Source of the DNA: JABMQB01 sp963666575
Lineage (GTDB): Bacteria; Bacteroidota; Bacteroidia; Bacteroidales; Prolixibacteraceae
Reading direction: 5' to 3'
DNA: 64,000 bases
Assembly: GCA_963666575.2 (NCBI GenBank)
Contig: CAXXYG010000007.1
Coordinates: 11,092 to 75,091, forward strand
Every line of letters starts with the position of its first letter. Position 1 is the first letter of the stretch. The translations under genes and the position numbers were made by a program. Positions 16,944 to 25,486 of the stretch are shown here, piece after piece. The notes beneath the pieces are model-generated. The model was not told the origin of the DNA. It worked only from the letters and a program-made list of their open reading frames with translations, and did not search any database.

Positions 16944-17079
16944 ATGCCTGACAGATTGCATATTTTAGAGCGGTTTCAGTGCGGCAATCAACGGCGTATT
17001 CTCGCATCGCCGTTCATATCCTCACGGACAGGAACACTCTCCGAAATCCGCTCTGCAACATGCACAAACCGTTAGGTAA
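16944..17079 (+). repeat. attC-like site 4
   Basis: Left core ATGCCTGAC (16944-16952) complements the cassette start GTTAGGCAT at 15283 in 8 of 9 positions. Right core GTTAGGTAA lies at 17071-17079. The arms pair over a long stretch (TTGCATATTTTAGAGCGG against CCGCTCTGCAACATGCAC) and the centre repeats the GCATCGCCGTTCA...CACTCTCCGAAATCCGC palindrome of site 1. Confidence 0.7.
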
Positions 17080-17256
17080 AAAGTTGCCGGATTATTATGC
17101 CAAATTCAAAATGGAAGTGAAAGCCGTTTAAAAATTTAGTTTTAAAGGTATTAATGGGGAGTTGAGTAGGATAATGAATGCAACGTATTCAATAAAATAA
17201 GAAAGCATCAAATCAGACAACACAGATCATAAATAATTGACTTAAATAATAATAAA

Positions 17257-18467
17257 ATGAAAAACCTGGCTGTTTTACTCACACTGATTATTGTCTTATT
17301 TTCATGCAAACAAAAAAAGGAATTAGGTAATATTGTTGACCTTACCTCAATCGCTGAACCCAATGTCACCAATTTATCGGAACTGGGATCAGAAATATCG
17401 TACATCCCGCTCGAAACAAATGCGGGTTACATAGTGCAACAAATTGACAAGTTGATTTATGAAGGCGGTCCTATTTTATTTTAGGATCAATAAATAGTAA
17501 CAACGAAGTGCGCGATAAGGATGCTCCCCCGCCACCTCCAATGATGCCAACAAGGTCTCTATACCGGTTCTCGAAAAATGGAGAATTTATTTGCCAAATA
17601 GGCCGCAATGGGAGAGGACCTTCTGAATACATATTCATTCATGATTTTTTGTACAATAAAAGCAACAATACAATAGATGTTTTTTTTCCTAACGACATCA
17701 AAGAATTTACGTTGGATGGAATATGGAAAAAAAATACAACTATTGAATACAACGAGGTGGCTTCGTTAGGTTATACCAACAATCAGATTCTTGGATTTAT
17801 CACTAATGCAGAAGGTCAAAACAAGTATAGCTTTGTCCTAATCGATGCAAACGGTCAGATTACAAAAAAGTATAAAAACAAGTATAAATTTAATATTTCA
17901 ACGGGTGCTATTTATTTCCGGTCTGAGTGTATATTTTATCAGTACGACGAAATTTTGCATTGTAAGGAACTTAATTCCGATACTATTTTTTCTTTTGATA
18001 ACGGCGCTTTTATACCCAAATACATTTTAAAACAGGGTGAAGCTAAATATACAACTGATTTGAGGGAAAAAGGTATTTCTGCGAAGCTCGATAAATTTAT
18101 TATCCAAAAAAAAATCTTTGAATCAGAAAATTATCTTTTTTATCAGTACGGATTGAAACAGAGGGACAACTGTCTTATTCAAAATAAATCAGATGGGACT
18201 CAATATTTAATGGATAACGAGACAGGCCTGGTAAATGATATGGACAATGGCCCCAACTTTAAAATTCAAAACACCGAAACCGTCGATGGCACTGAATACA
18301 TGGTTTCCTGGATTGATGCCTTTGAACTCAAAGCCCATGTTGCATCCAACGAATTTAAAAACTCCACCCCCAAATACCCTGAAAAGAAAAAAGAACTGGA
18401 ACAACTGGCCAATGGTTTGGATGAAAATGACAACCCGGTTCTGATGCTTGTAAAATTGAAAGAATGA
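17257..18467 (+). pseudogene. Cassette 5: 6-bladed beta-propeller lipoprotein broken by a frameshift
   Basis: The first frame (17257-17484) encodes a lipoprotein signal (LIIVLFSC) and the start of a propeller domain, then hits TAG at 17482. Reading continues in the -1 frame through GGATCAATAAATAG into a 319-codon frame to 18467 with FSKNGEFICQIGRNGRGPSEY, the hallmark blade of the Bacteroidota 6-bladed beta-propeller family. The two parts together give about 400 residues, the normal length. A single extra base in the T-rich stretch at 17473-17482 would explain it. It may be a true mutation, a sequencing error or, less likely, programmed slippage. No attC follows, so the array ends here. Confidence 0.75.
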
Positions 18468-18559
18468 AAAGTATGACATTTTAAGTGTTCATAAAGATTG
18501 AATAACTCAGCTATTCTGTATGTAGTGGTTAAAAGTAAAATTGGTAAAAACCCAAAATC

Positions 18560-19027
18560 ATGGAATATTGTAAATGTTTTTTATTTTTATTAATCATATT
18601 AGTAACTAATTCATGTGATAAATTCAAATATCCAGACATGGATTTATCAGTAAATGAACTGTATGATTATTGTTCTACCGATGGGAAACATCCCTGCCTG
18701 ATGCCATTAAATAATGAAGGCGATTTTGTAACGGTTATTGGTTATTATAGGATAACAAACCATGGTTATGCTATTTCCAGTGACAAATTTATGTTTTATG
18801 ATGCTCCTGAAGTCGGAAGTATTAATACTGAAATAACTATACTGGGGGACGGACAATCGGTATTTGACAAAATAAGCGGCTTTATAAGAAGGAATAGTGC
18901 GGGAGGACATGTTAAATTAAAAGTAAGCGGAATAATTATTGGGCATGACTTAGCAACAAATGGTTCTTGTAGCCGAGGAGTGTTTCTTGAGATAGATGGG
19001 CCTGATGCTGTTCGTTTGGATGAATAG
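18560..19027 (+). CDS. Small lipoprotein of unknown function
   Basis: The 155-residue protein has a lipoprotein signal with the cysteine in ILVTNSCDKF (about residue 20). The mature part is beta-rich: GDFVTVIGYYRITNHG, SDKFMFYDAP, HVKLKVSGIIIGHD, which suggests an OB-fold or small barrel in the periplasm. No family is assigned. It lies just after the broken propeller gene, outside the last recognisable attC-like site, on the same strand. Confidence 0.55.
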   Translation: MEYCKCFLFLLIILVTNSCDKFKYPDMDLSVNELYDYCSTDGKHPCLMPLNNEGDFVTVIGYYRITNHGYAISSDKFMFYDAPEVGSINTEITILGDGQSVFDKISGFIRRNSAGGHVKLKVSGIIIGHDLATNGSCSRGVFLEIDGPDAVRLDE

Positions 19028-19178
19028 GAATATAAAATGTTGGGCAGTTAACTTTGATTTTTTAGACAAACCGCTGGTGTGCTTCATCATAAAACTATAA
19101 ACAGGTATCAAATTTCCATGAGTGTTTTTTGCAGTTTTGTTATCTTACGATTCAAATGAAAAAAGATAGGATTTAACT

Positions 19179-19952
19179 ATGGAGAGCCTTATTAAACTCA
19201 ACAAAAATAACATAGCCGATGAACATATTTGTTGTGCTATTTCCGATAAAAAATGTAAAGAAAGTTATGAAGCCAAAAAAGATTGGCTGAAAAAAGAGTT
19301 TGATAATGGGTATGTTTTTCGGCGGATAAATGCCCGCGCCAAAGTTTTTATAGAGTATGGCCCGGCTGAGAATGGATGGGTGCCGGTTGAGGCTCCAAAT
19401 TACATTTTGGTTAATTGTTTTTGGGTTTCGGGTAAATACAAGGGGAATGGGTACGGCAAAGAATTGCTAAAACTGGCACTGGAAGATGCAAAAAATCAAG
19501 GAAAAAATGGTTTGGTAACCGTTGTAGGTACCAAAAAGTTTCATTTTATGAGTGATACAAAATGGCTGTTACGGCAAGGATTTGAAACAACCGAACAACT
19601 TCCAACTGGATTTAGCCTGTTGACAAAACAGATAAATCCAAATGCCAAAAATCCTCAATTTAAAGAATCAGTTAAAAACGGTGAATGTCTCCATAAAAAA
19701 GGATTGGTTGCCTATTATTCTAACCGTTGCCCATTTTCGGAATACCATGTAACAACCTCGTTGATAGAAACTGCCGGAAAAAGAAAAATGCCATTAAAGA
19801 TAATCAAACTGGAAAATGTGGAACAAGCTCAAAATGCCCCTTCACCGGCAACTATTTTCAGCTTGTTTTATAACGGACAATTTATTACAACCGATATAAG
19901 TGTATGTATGGACAGCCGGTTTGATAAGGTTATGGATAAGGCATTAAAATGA
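19179..19952 (+). CDS. GNAT acetyltransferase with C-terminal YoaP-like domain
   Basis: Residues 1-150 carry a GNAT fold with the acetyl-CoA loop in KYKGNGYGKELL (about 87-98) and a following helix. From about residue 165 a second domain begins (GLVAYYSNRCPFSEYH, with a cysteine in a thioredoxin-like position), matching the YoaP-like domain that accompanies this acetyltransferase subfamily. Substrate is unknown. It belongs to a run of small stress or unknown genes on the plus strand with gaps of 80-170 bases. Confidence 0.8.
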   Translation: MESLIKLNKNNIADEHICCAISDKKCKESYEAKKDWLKKEFDNGYVFRRINARAKVFIEYGPAENGWVPVEAPNYILVNCFWVSGKYKGNGYGKELLKLALEDAKNQGKNGLVTVVGTKKFHFMSDTKWLLRQGFETTEQLPTGFSLLTKQINPNAKNPQFKESVKNGECLHKKGLVAYYSNRCPFSEYHVTTSLIETAGKRKMPLKIIKLENVEQAQNAPSPATIFSLFYNGQFITTDISVCMDSRFDKVMDKALK

Positions 19953-20118
19953 TTGCCCGGCATTGTCCACAATATCTTACTGTTTTATTCAACCGAAGGC
20001 TAACTGAATCAAAACTAATTAATAGGGTAACTTTTTATCAATATATTTTTTTGATTTGAGTCCTGTTGGCTATTTTAGTAGTTGAAAAGTTATATAGGTA
20101 GCTCAAAAGTTTAAGTAA

Positions 20119-20793
20119 ATGGGATACTACATTGATTTAGAGAAAATTTCACTCGATGAGTATAGTGTTAAATTAGAATCGGCTTACTTACCGCCAAGTA
20201 GAAAAATTCTTAAAGAAAGGGCAGCCGAACGGTTTAATTACTTTAAGAGTACCGGGCTTACAAATGTTCAGGAATTACTACAAACCCTAAAGAAAAAGGA
20301 TAAATTTATTGAATTGTCAAAAGCTGATTGTTTATCGGGTGATTATTTGACAATCCTGTTAAGAGAATTAAATAGTACCCTTCCGAAACCAAATAAAATT
20401 AGCGGTTTTCAAGGCATTTCGCCTGATTCCGTTTTGCGGCTGGAAAAGATTGGAATTAAAAATACACGGCAACTATTTGAAAAGGTAACCGATTCGAAAC
20501 AGAGAAAAGAACTTTCAAAACTAACAGGTATAGAAGAATTGGTAGTTATAGAATTAACCAAATTAGCAGATTTGTCGCGGATAAAATGGGTAGGGGTAAC
20601 TTTTGCCCGAATGCTTTACGAGCTGGGTTTCGATACAGTTGCCAAAGCGTCAAATGCCGATCCTGTTGACTTACACAAACAGATTAATCAGATCAGTAAA
20701 GAAAAAAAATTATACAAAGGGCAAATTGGGCTAAATGACATCAGGATATTTGTTAATGCAGCTAAAGATGTACCTTTAGACATAGAATATTAG
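20119..20793 (+). CDS. DUF4332-type helix-hairpin-helix protein
   Basis: The 224-residue protein contains repeated helix-hairpin-helix-like units: FQGISPDSVLRLEKIGIKN (about 98-116) and IKWVGVTFARMLYELGFDT (about 155-173). This is the arrangement of DUF4332 proteins, which resemble the DNA-binding HhH pairs of RNA polymerase alpha C-termini and ligases. It may bind DNA or another protein; function is unknown. There is no signal peptide. Confidence 0.7.
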   Translation: MGYYIDLEKISLDEYSVKLESAYLPPSRKILKERAAERFNYFKSTGLTNVQELLQTLKKKDKFIELSKADCLSGDYLTILLRELNSTLPKPNKISGFQGISPDSVLRLEKIGIKNTRQLFEKVTDSKQRKELSKLTGIEELVVIELTKLADLSRIKWVGVTFARMLYELGFDTVAKASNADPVDLHKQINQISKEKKLYKGQIGLNDIRIFVNAAKDVPLDIEY

Positions 20794-20879
20794 CAACCTT
20801 TAAATAGAAACGGTGAGAGGCAGAAACTATTTTACCGGATTTAGAAGGTTGGAAACAATAATTACAATATAAATGATTG

Positions 20880-21263
20880 ATGATGGACAAAATACCTGAG
20901 ATTAAAACTGATGTTACTTTGATTTCGTACTGTGGATTTTATTGTGGTGCCTGCCCAAAATATTTAAAAGGCGAATGTTTGGGATGTAAAGGTGATAATC
21001 CAAAATGTGCAGTAGGATATTCGGCATGTAAAGTGAAGCCTTGCTGTATTACAAATGAGTTTAACACGTGTGCCGATTGTAATAGTTATGATTCGGTAAA
21101 AGAATGTAAAATATACAATCCACTGATGATCCGTTTTGGGCAATTTATTACGCGGACAAACCGTAGAAAAGGAATAGAAAAAATTAAGGAAATAGGGGAG
21201 GCCGAATATATAAAATATATGATTGATAAAAATTGGGTAACCATAAAAACAGGGAAACGATAA
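20880..21263 (+). CDS. DUF3795 cysteine-rich protein
   Basis: Start is either ATG 20880 or ATG 20883. The 127-residue product opens with LISYCGFYCGACPKY and has further cysteines in CLGCKGDNPKC, CKVKPCC and CADC, the DUF3795 pattern, which suggests binding of zinc or an iron-sulfur cluster. A paralogue lies at 33140-33592. Function is unknown. The downstream hydrolase gene starts 44 bases later. Confidence 0.8.
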   Translation: MMDKIPEIKTDVTLISYCGFYCGACPKYLKGECLGCKGDNPKCAVGYSACKVKPCCITNEFNTCADCNSYDSVKECKIYNPLMIRFGQFITRTNRRKGIEKIKEIGEAEYIKYMIDKNWVTIKTGKR

Positions 21264-21306
21264 AACTTTTTTATACACCATTCTAAATCAAGTAAAAACT
21301 GCATAA

Positions 21307-22266
21307 ATGAAAAAAGTAGGTAAAAAGATTATTTATAGTATTATTTCCTTGGTTGTAGCCTTTTTTATTTTAGGTGTTGTTTTAGCGTTTTTACCAATTG
21401 AATCAATCGTAAAAAATAATGCTGTTTCGGTGGAGGAAGCAGCAACTTTAAGGCAGAATTTTGTTGGAGCGCATCACCTGTTTACAACAACCGATGGAGA
21501 AACCCTGTTTTTGCGTAGGTGGAATCCCGACACGATAGTAACTGCCAAAAAAGATCTGGCTGTTTTGATTTTACATGGTATTACTGCGCATAGTGGCGCA
21601 TACCCGGTGGCAGGTAAAATTATTGCAAAAGGAGGTTATACAACCTTTGGATTGGATTATAGAGGACATGGTTTATCGGGAGGGAACAGGGCTGATAGCC
21701 AAAGCAAAAAACGCTGGATTGCCGATTTGACCGAAGCGGTTAGTTACATCAAAGGGCTTGGTTATTCAAAAGTGATTATCATGGGGCACAGCCTTGGAGT
21801 AGCTGCTGCATTATATACCACCATAGCTGTTCCTGATGAGGTTGCAGGGTTAATGTTGCTTTCTGGCGGTTATGAAGGTAAAGAACGCGAATCAACGCCC
21901 ATTCCATTTTTTCAAAAAGCGAAAATTCTGGCCAGTTCTATTTTTCGCCCTTCAAAACAAGTGGTTGAATATTACCGCGAAGACATGACCGGAGCTAACG
22001 ACCCGTTATTTAATTTTAGATATACGCTTCGTTTTTTGACGATGATGGATGTATCAGAACTGATTCTTCCCGGCTATTTGAATATTCCGGTGTTGGTAGC
22101 GGTAGGTGATAAAGATGAATTATTTGAAATTGAATCGGTAAAAGATGTATATAATGATGTGCCGGGCGACAAAAAAGAATTTTTAGTTATGAAAGACACC
22201 TATCATGCTGTGTTCCCCGATAAAAGTTGGGATCAATTGGTCGTGTGGCTAGATAACAATTTTTGA
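21307..22266 (+). CDS. Membrane-anchored alpha/beta hydrolase (monoacylglycerol-lipase-like)
   Basis: A single N-terminal membrane helix (residues 9-29) precedes an alpha/beta hydrolase domain of the Hydrolase_4 type: LILHGITAHSG (oxyanion region, about 95-105), DYRGHGLSGG (about 118-127), nucleophile elbow GHSLGVA (about 160-166), aspartate in AVGDKDELFE (about 265-274) and histidine in MKDTYHAVFPD (about 300). The expected activity is hydrolysis of a lipid ester at the inner membrane. A minus-strand terminator faces it at 22312. Confidence 0.85.
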   Translation: MKKVGKKIIYSIISLVVAFFILGVVLAFLPIESIVKNNAVSVEEAATLRQNFVGAHHLFTTTDGETLFLRRWNPDTIVTAKKDLAVLILHGITAHSGAYPVAGKIIAKGGYTTFGLDYRGHGLSGGNRADSQSKKRWIADLTEAVSYIKGLGYSKVIIMGHSLGVAAALYTTIAVPDEVAGLMLLSGGYEGKERESTPIPFFQKAKILASSIFRPSKQVVEYYREDMTGANDPLFNFRYTLRFLTMMDVSELILPGYLNIPVLVAVGDKDELFEIESVKDVYNDVPGDKKEFLVMKDTYHAVFPDKSWDQLVVWLDNNF

Positions 22267-22311
22267 GGTTTTAAATTATTGCAATCTTTTTAATTAATCA
22301 AGGTGTTAAGC

Positions 22312-22344
22312 TCAAAAAAAAGGGAACCCCTCTGGATTCCCTTT
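22312..22344 (-). terminator. Rho-independent terminator of the beta-sandwich gene pair
   Basis: AAAGGGAA (22319-22326) pairs perfectly with TTCCCTTT (22337-22344). Read on the minus strand, the stem is followed by a run of eight T, so it ends transcripts coming from 23586 leftwards. On the plus strand there is no T-run. Confidence 0.75.
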
Positions 22345-22518
22345 AAATTGATTCGACTAAACTAAGTGAAAAAAAACGTATAAGTTGGGTATTACAGCCA
22401 GCTACCAATTTAAACGAAAAAATTAATTAGCGGAATAATACTTGTTTTCTGAACATTGTTTTTTTTTTGTAATACCGTATTCTTACAGCTTTTTTTTATT
22501 TTTATAACTTGTTGATTA

Positions 22519-23586
22519 TTACCAGTCTCTGTTGCCATGTTTTCGCATGTTCTGACTTCTTTTTTTCCAATAATTGACAAACTCGGGTTGTTCAATAATT
22601 CCAACAGGTCCATCATAAATTCCTCCGGCACCTCTTCCGTCGACTACATGAATGGCGATAACATTTTTGCCACTTTTTAACAAACTTGCAGGAAAAACAT
22701 AAGCACGTTCCGATTCAAAATAGTTGCCGTTTTGCCCATCTTCGCACCATTTAAAATCGTCATTTTCGCCTGTTTGCCCTATCCAAGTCCCATTCAGGTA
22801 TACTTTATCAATGTCATCAATTCGCCCTGCCATCATGACTAAATAATCGCCTTCGAGTTTTTTAGTAGCCTGAAATGTTTTACGGTACCAGGCACATCCA
22901 TCGTAATTTCGGTATCCTTGATTTTCCCACTCGCCCGGAACCATTATGTTATCCCAATCTGAATCGTCAAAATCAGATTCTTTATATTCATCTTTATTTC
23001 TGGTTTTAAACTTCCATTGACCAATTAGATTAATTTTAAGTTTGACGGGAAACTCCTGAATATAAATACCCGGTTCGCCTTTTACAATACCTCCTTCGCC
23101 TTCCATGTCAAAAACTTTTACTGCGATGGTATTGTTTTCTCCAAACTTCAGAACGGATTCGGGCAGCACATACGAGCGCCTGGCATTAAAGGATGTTTTG
23201 TAATTGGGTGGGAAGGAACCCGATGATCCAATAAGCGTACCGTTTACATACACCTCATCTACATCGTCGATGTATCCCAGGTCTAAAATTAGTTGATTTT
23301 CAACCAGCCCTGCCGGAATTGTAACTTCCCGGCGGTAAAAACCATATCCGTTATAACCGTCATAACCTTGTTCTTCCCATTTTCGTGGAACTCTTAATTC
23401 ATCCCAATCTGAGTCATTATAGCCTTCGTTTTTCCAATTATCATCGAACATGATTGAGAATTTCCAGGTGCCGCTTAGGTTAATTTCACGCACCATTTTT
23501 TTATCGTATTTACTATTGGCAAAACCGGTTATTGATAAACAAATCAGTAGTACAGATGCCCAATATGCAATATTTAAACGTTTCAT
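22519..23586 (-). CDS. Secreted protein with two tandem GH2-type beta-sandwich domains
   Basis: A signal peptide (residues 1-23) is followed by two copies of a jelly-roll domain resembling the sugar-binding domain of family 2 glycosidases. Each copy has GTWKF/GQWKF, then DSDWD, VP-x-x-WE-x-QGY, WYR or FYR, a D-D-x-D-x-VYVNG strand and a late GG-I segment (roughly residues 38-178 and 187-335). There is no catalytic barrel, so it probably binds a carbohydrate or a protein in the periplasm. It is the second gene of a two-gene unit with its paralogue at 23602-24654 (15-base gap). Confidence 0.75.
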   Translation of the reverse strand: MKRLNIAYWASVLLICLSITGFANSKYDKKMVREINLSGTWKFSIMFDDNWKNEGYNDSDWDELRVPRKWEEQGYDGYNGYGFYRREVTIPAGLVENQLILDLGYIDDVDEVYVNGTLIGSSGSFPPNYKTSFNARRSYVLPESVLKFGENNTIAVKVFDMEGEGGIVKGEPGIYIQEFPVKLKINLIGQWKFKTRNKDEYKESDFDDSDWDNIMVPGEWENQGYRNYDGCAWYRKTFQATKKLEGDYLVMMAGRIDDIDKVYLNGTWIGQTGENDDFKWCEDGQNGNYFESERAYVFPASLLKSGKNVIAIHVVDGRGAGGIYDGPVGIIEQPEFVNYWKKRSQNMRKHGNRDW

Positions 23587-23601
23587 CTTTTTTATAATTT
23601 T

Positions 23602-24654
23602 TTAGTCAATAAACGATTCTATTAAAACTTCTAAAAAGTTTCTATCGCGGTAATATTTCCTTTTTAGTTTCTCATAGTTGTCTTCCGAAGTAATACCAAC
23701 CGGGCCCGCGTAAATTCCACCAAGCCCTTGTCCATCGTATACCTGAACAGTTATTTGGTTTTGCCCGTTTTTTAATAATCCTTTTGGGATTTTGTAATAC
23801 CTCATATTGCGCCACATGTCATCGTATCGGCGGTAACTAAAATCGTTTCTGGCAGTTTTGTACGACCCAATTGATTCACCATTTAAATAAACGTATTCCT
23901 GGTCATCCACTTTTCCAAGAACAAGGTATAAATCTTCATTTCTGGTATTAGCGGTATATACAAATGATTTTCTGTAATATGCATAACCGTCGTATTCTCT
24001 ATAACCCTGGTCCTCCCATGTTCCGGGAACGTTTATTTCATCCCAATTGTCATCGGACATGTTTGATTTTGTCCATTCTTTATTTTTACCTGTTTTAAAT
24101 TTCCAGTTTCCGCTTAAAGGGAAATCAATATAATTTAAGTCGTAATCGTAATAGAATCCGATTTTATTTCCTTCAATACCCCCTTTTTGATGGTCGTCGT
24201 ACACCCGAATAGCGATGGTATAGGTAACACCTTCTTTTAAAAAGTTTTCATTAAACCGATAACTTCGTAATTGATTAAATCCTGTTATAAAGTTAGGAGG
24301 GAACTGGCCTGTTTTTAAAATTAATTGGCCATCTAAATATACCTCATCGGCATCGTCAATGCGTCCAAGAAGCAGGTAAACCGGATAGTCTACATCTAAA
24401 CCATCAATTTCGAATGTTTTTCGGTACCAGGCAAAACCATTGTAATCGTCGTAGCCCTGATTTTCCCATGTTGAAGGAACTCTTATCTGGTCCCAATCCG
24501 AATCATCAAAATCGGGTTTGGCCCATTCTTTATTATCACCTACCGAAAATTTCCAGTTTCCTTTTAGGCTTTCAATCTGCCTGAAGTCCTGTGCACACAA
24601 ACTTGTGGTTAGGAACAGAAAGAATGTTATTAAAATAATTGGTTGGTTCTTCAT
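23602..24654 (-). CDS. Secreted protein with two tandem GH2-type beta-sandwich domains (paralogue)
   Basis: The ATG at 24654 begins a clear signal peptide (ILITFFLFLTTSLCAQ); an upstream TTG at 24678 is less likely. Two domain copies repeat the pattern of the neighbour at 22519: GNWKFSVGDN, DSDWDQIRVP, WENQGYDDY, AWYRKTF, GRIDDADEVYLDG, then GNWKFKTGKN, DNWDEINVP, AYYRKSF and KVDDQEYVYLNG. No glycosidase domain follows. The gene lies 134 bases downstream of the OmpR-type regulator gene, with a -7 box and four phased TGTCA boxes in the gap, so it is a probable target of that regulator. Confidence 0.75.
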   Translation of the reverse strand: MKNQPIILITFFLFLTTSLCAQDFRQIESLKGNWKFSVGDNKEWAKPDFDDSDWDQIRVPSTWENQGYDDYNGFAWYRKTFEIDGLDVDYPVYLLLGRIDDADEVYLDGQLILKTGQFPPNFITGFNQLRSYRFNENFLKEGVTYTIAIRVYDDHQKGGIEGNKIGFYYDYDLNYIDFPLSGNWKFKTGKNKEWTKSNMSDDNWDEINVPGTWEDQGYREYDGYAYYRKSFVYTANTRNEDLYLVLGKVDDQEYVYLNGESIGSYKTARNDFSYRRYDDMWRNMRYYKIPKGLLKNGQNQITVQVYDGQGLGGIYAGPVGITSEDNYEKLKRKYYRDRNFLEVLIESFID

Positions 24655-24675
24655 CTTGTTAAATAAATTATGATA

Positions 24676-24683
24676 CAAAAATA
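24676..24683 (-). promoter_or_regulatory. -7 box for the beta-sandwich pair
   Basis: On the minus strand the sequence reads TATTTTTG, matching TAnnTTTG, 22 bases before the ATG at 24654. No TTG occurs at -33, which is common at promoters that depend on an activator. Confidence 0.45.
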
Positions 24684-24703
24684 GGGTAGTCCATTCACCT
24701 AAT

Positions 24704-24760
24704 TGTCAGGATGGAGTAAGAAATTGTCACAGATTGTCATTAATATGCAAAACAGTGTCA
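24704..24760 (-). promoter_or_regulatory. Four helically phased TGTCA boxes (candidate OmpR-type operator)
   Basis: TGTCA occurs at 24704, 24725, 24735 and 24756, that is at steps of 21, 10 and 21 bp, with ATTGTCA in the first three. Read on the minus strand these are TGACAAT boxes just upstream of the -7 box at 24676. OmpR-family regulators bind direct repeats spaced by about one or two helix turns, and such a regulator is encoded by the adjacent gene. Confidence 0.55.
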
Positions 24761-24788
24761 TTCACACACTCTTTTGGCTCATTAATAG

Positions 24789-25481
24789 TTAGATAGTTAA
24801 TTTGTATCCTTTGCCATGAATGGTGATAATGTGTTTAGGTTTTGAAGGGGAATCTTCAATTTTCTGACGCAACTTTACTATAAAATTATCGATGGTACGT
24901 GTGGTTATGTCACTTTCGGTTTCCCATAAACTACTCATTATATCGTAACGGTCAACAATTTGTTCTTTTTGTTGGAACAGGTAATTTAATATTTCAACTT
25001 CGCGAGACGACATTTTTACGGGCTGCCCGCCCGATGTGGCTTCAAACGTTTTTAAATCGACGGATAGTTTTCCAACAGTAATTGTACCTGTTGTATTTTC
25101 GGACGGCATGCCAGTTCGGCGCAACACTGCTTTTACACGAGCCAACAATTCGCGCAAACTAAAAGGTTTTGTTATATAATCATCAGCGCCCAGTTCTAAA
25201 CCCAGAACTTTATCGATTTCTTCGCCTTTGGCTGTTAATAAAATAATGGGAGTCCGAATGCCCTTTTGCCGTGCTTTTTTGCATACATCAAATCCCGATA
25301 TTCCGGGCATCATCACATCAAGGATGGCTAAATCGTAGTGATTCCCTTCGAGTTTTTCACTCCCGGAAATGCCGTTGTCAGCAGTGTCAACTGCATAACC
25401 TTCAAATTCCATGTTGTGTTTTAGCCCCTGAAGCATATCAGGTTCGTCATCAACAATCAATAATTTTTTAACAGCTTCCAT
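24789..25481 (-). CDS. OmpR-family response regulator
   Basis: The 230-residue protein has a receiver domain (acidic pair D11/D12, phosphorylation site D55 in LAILDVMMPG, lysine in YITKPFS near 105) and a C-terminal winged-helix DNA-binding domain with SSREVEIL and RTIDNFIVKLRQKIE plus the closing THGKGYKL. It is encoded 5 bases downstream of its cognate kinase gene. The four TGTCA boxes at 24704-24760 are the best candidate targets. Confidence 0.93.
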   Translation of the reverse strand: MEAVKKLLIVDDEPDMLQGLKHNMEFEGYAVDTADNGISGSEKLEGNHYDLAILDVMMPGISGFDVCKKARQKGIRTPIILLTAKGEEIDKVLGLELGADDYITKPFSLRELLARVKAVLRRTGMPSENTTGTITVGKLSVDLKTFEATSGGQPVKMSSREVEILNYLFQQKEQIVDRYDIMSSLWETESDITTRTIDNFIVKLRQKIEDSPSKPKHIITIHGKGYKLTI

Positions 25482-25486
25482 AGTAT

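Noticed and set aside
12400..17079. Miniature transposable elements or REP repeats as the explanation of the palindromes
   Set aside because: The ends are not identical inverted repeats with target duplications; instead each cassette start complements its own downstream left core, which a transposon does not predict. It remains the main alternative for site 3.
17257..18467. Two separate genes (75 and 319 residues)
   Set aside because: The first is only the signal and start of the propeller and the second lacks a start with export signal; together they give one family-length protein.
22319..22344. Terminator of the plus-strand hydrolase gene
   Set aside because: No T-run follows on the plus strand; the T-run is on the minus strand, so it serves the genes from the right.
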